Part shown: positions 63,201-64,000 of the stretch, piece by piece
Layout of the letters: each line of letters opens with the position of its first letter
Position numbering within the stretch: the first letter of the stretch is position 1
Assembly: GCA_046160625.1 (NCBI GenBank)
Contig: JBJXGZ010000098.1
Span: forward strand, 32,808 to 96,807
Source: M3007 sp046160625
GTDB lineage: Bacteria > Bacteroidota > Bacteroidia > Chitinophagales > Saprospiraceae
Length of the DNA stretch: 64,000 bases
Direction of reading: 5' to 3'
Notes under the pieces: model-generated
The model's database searches: none
What the model was told of the DNA's origin: nothing
What the model saw: the letters and a program-made list of their open reading frames with translations, nothing else
Position numbers and translations under genes: made by a program

Positions 63201-63370
63201 GTACCGACTGAATTGCCAGTGCCCCGCGTTTCCTTCACCGTTAGGGTGACACCAATCAGTGGTTCTCCACTAACATCGGTCAAGGTGCCTTGTACCACTT
63301 GCTGCGCCTGGGCGCCCAGTGTAAAAGCCCCGACAATAATCATTGTAAAAATTGAGCATTTCATATACAA
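60299..63370 (-). CDS. SusC/RagA-family TonB-linked outer-membrane glycan transporter
   Basis: 1023 residues: signal peptide, a carboxypeptidase-regulatory-like domain (GTLTDVSGEPLIGVTLTVKE), a TonB-box region (EEVVVVGYGVQKK), the plug (GQPGAGTSLLIRGISTNGDN, DVLKDAASTAIYGARAANGV) and a beta-barrel ending in a KTFGGGLKITL-type terminal strand. It imports oligosaccharides with energy from TonB. Length and all landmarks are normal. It lies 24 bp downstream of GH3. Confidence 0.97.
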   Translation of the reverse strand: MYMKCSIFTMIIVGAFTLGAQAQQVVQGTLTDVSGEPLIGVTLTVKETRGTGNSVGTVSKFDGTYRIEMPAGTDTLVFSYTGYETATVAVNKRSTLDLVMEVNVTQLEEVVVVGYGVQKKKVATGAISSLSADNVEGFKVQSVQAVLEGQVTGLLVNESSGQPGAGTSLLIRGISTNGDNSPLFIVDGLQVSGIDNLSPGDIQSVDVLKDAASTAIYGARAANGVVIITTKKGSDNESGSISYEGFYSTSQPWKLPEMLGAQDYIALTREKFANGNQSTSLETLGFPTAGASTENTSWMDQIFEPATVQNHRLSATLKNLYTALEYWDQNGVVGGDKSNYKRYAIRLNSAKDINRFLSIGENIYINRTQSRSIGVNNAFGTVIADAFAYDPLTAVYSETGQYGFAQSKWVKKEYINPLSRLFITNGNGHADQILGNVYLDIKPYPGFTFRSDVGIDYNWYNFRSFTPDYAFHDAFVNVENDVSQGYGYGQSVQWENYLNYRKTFRDRHNVDLVVGTSYRESSAEFAGGSSQSIPDAVKFNPNWQYVNSGQDSTDLSYGGANVDYALISYYGRIQYDFVNKYLFTATLRRDGSSNFGVNKRWGLFPSFSAGWVISKESFFNFKPVSFLKLRASWGRNGNDRIAPLSYTSRIENVFTYAFGQPQSLFTGAALATPPNPNVKWEESEQLDIGLEAAFFDGQWNAELDFYKKNTKDLLMTQLIPGYIGATNNPISNLGEIQNLGIEVALRHRLVRNDFSLSTRLNYTHFKNEVITVAGDAGYLSGWSWPVRNTPITRMTEGFPVGHFVGYKTDGIFQSQQEVFSHLNANGDVLQPNAKPGDLRFVDVNGDGVINSDDITDIGNPWPKHIIGLSISMDYKGFDLSAVLSAQLGHQIFRAYERSDVTFTNYQSFWLERWTPENPGDTYPRLVSTDPNNNQRPSDFYVEDASFLRLRNLQLGYSLPNAVLSRVKMKGLRIYFSANNLFTITRYKGFDPDIGTNGWILDTGIDKGYYPSNKTFGGGLKITL

Positions 63371-63394
63371 TAGTTTAGTGATTGTCTTGGATAA

Positions 63395-64000
63395 CTACCG
63401 ATTGCCATCGGCCACTAGTGTAAACTCTGTTCCCAAAGAGGCCTTTGAATCGGTGCCAACAAATACTTTGAAGACGCCGGGTTCTGCTTCCCACTTTTTT
63501 TGAAGGGTGTAAAAGGCCAGGTCTTTCGCGCTGATTTGAAAGCTGACGCGTTTGGTTTCTCCTTTACGGATAGCCATTTTTTTAAATCCTTTTAACTCTC
63601 GTTTAGGCCGGGTTACGCTACCAACCAGATCGGCGATATACAACTGCACCACCTCCTCACCATCGTAAGCACCGGTATTGGCTACATTGACCGAAATGGT
63701 CAATGATTCATTCGTGCTAATATTCCGTTTGCTCACTTCCAGCTGGCTGTATTCGAATTGGGTATAGCTCAAGCCATAGCCAAAAGGCCAGAGCGGGTCA
63801 TTGGCCAGGTCAGTGTAATGCGACCAGAACACTTCTTCCTTTGGCCCGGGACGGCCGGTATTTTTCTGGCCGTAGTAGATAGGGCATTGGCCGACATGGC
63901 GCGGAAAGGCGATCGGCAATTTTCCAGCGGGATTATAGGCACCAAACAAAACATCGGCGATTGCATTGCCGGCTTCGGAGCCCAGATGCCAGGCAGCCAG
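63395..64000 (-). CDS. GH3 beta-glucosidase, C-terminal part (5' part outside window)
   Basis: The frame is open to the window edge, about 201 residues. It has the end of the GH3 C-terminal domain (GNAIADVLFGAYNPAGKLP, then PLWPFGYGLSYTQFEYSQL) and the fibronectin III-like domain (VNVANTGAYDGEEVVQLYIA, RPKRELKGFKKMAIRKGE). GH3 enzymes release glucose from beta-glucan oligosaccharides, in the periplasm in such loci. With GH16 it points to laminarin-type glucan. Confidence 0.93.
   Translation of the reverse strand: MAAWHLGSEAGNAIADVLFGAYNPAGKLPIAFPRHVGQCPIYYGQKNTGRPGPKEEVFWSHYTDLANDPLWPFGYGLSYTQFEYSQLEVSKRNISTNESLTISVNVANTGAYDGEEVVQLYIADLVGSVTRPKRELKGFKKMAIRKGETKRVSFQISAKDLAFYTLQKKWEAEPGVFKVFVGTDSKASLGTEFTLVADGNR

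Overview
The window reads as chromosomal DNA of a member of the Bacteroidota, probably Saprospiria-like. The signs are many secreted proteins with C-terminal type IX secretion (T9SS) sorting domains, a SusC/SusD pair, TAnnTTTG-type -7 promoter boxes, a small Hc1 histone-like protein and an rpmB-rpmG-DUF4295 cluster. The phylum call is firm; the class is inference.

Region 1 (1-34.9 kb) is core chromosome. It opens with a leftward operon: an MbnP-like protein carrying a T9SS tail, two MbnH/MauG-like di-heme peroxidases and a CxxCH protein cut by the window edge. Next come an ECF sigma factor with a membrane/beta-barrel partner, and a DUF1800-DUF1501 pair. These are followed by accD overlapping a GNAT gene, and by an mfd gene cut short after about 328 codons. 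Further on are a heptose-phosphate kinase, an MBL hydrolase, DUF4407, an Hc1 histone, a DUF885 peptidase, a PIF1-like helicase, secreted peptidases, tRNA-Arg(ACG), the L28/L33/DUF4295 operon, a NarL-type regulator, a DUF5117 metalloprotease, a large T9SS protein, a UbiD-family decarboxylase and tRNA-Glu(TTC). Nine gaps between genes hold long hairpins with unrelated sequences but the same build: arms made of short tandem units.

Region 2 (34,933-55,206) is a 20.3-kb integrated element in the 3' end of tRNA-Glu, bounded by 17-bp direct repeats. It has a tyrosine integrase at the right end, two excisionase-like HTH proteins and a PrimPol-VapE-like replication protein. Directly 3' of the replication gene, two sets of TGTACCGAT/TGTACTGA repeats flank an AT-rich stretch, which looks like a replication origin laid out as in phage satellites. 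The cargo is defensive: a type III-like Mod-RhuM-Res locus, a DUF2971 protein, and two very large STAND ATPases (one NACHT with helical repeats, one TIR-like with NB-ARC and TPR). The two ATPases share a nearly identical N-terminal start, a homologous module of about 155 residues, and a duplicated promoter region. This pair is the best candidate for an undescribed system. No relaxase or capsid genes are visible.

Region 3 (55.2-64 kb) begins with a frameshifted scrap of a UvrD-like helicase beside the right att site. It then holds a leftward polysaccharide utilisation locus: GH3 (cut by the window edge), SusC, SusD, a two-PKD surface lipoprotein and a GH16 lipoprotein. The enzyme pair suggests a laminarin-type beta-glucan substrate.
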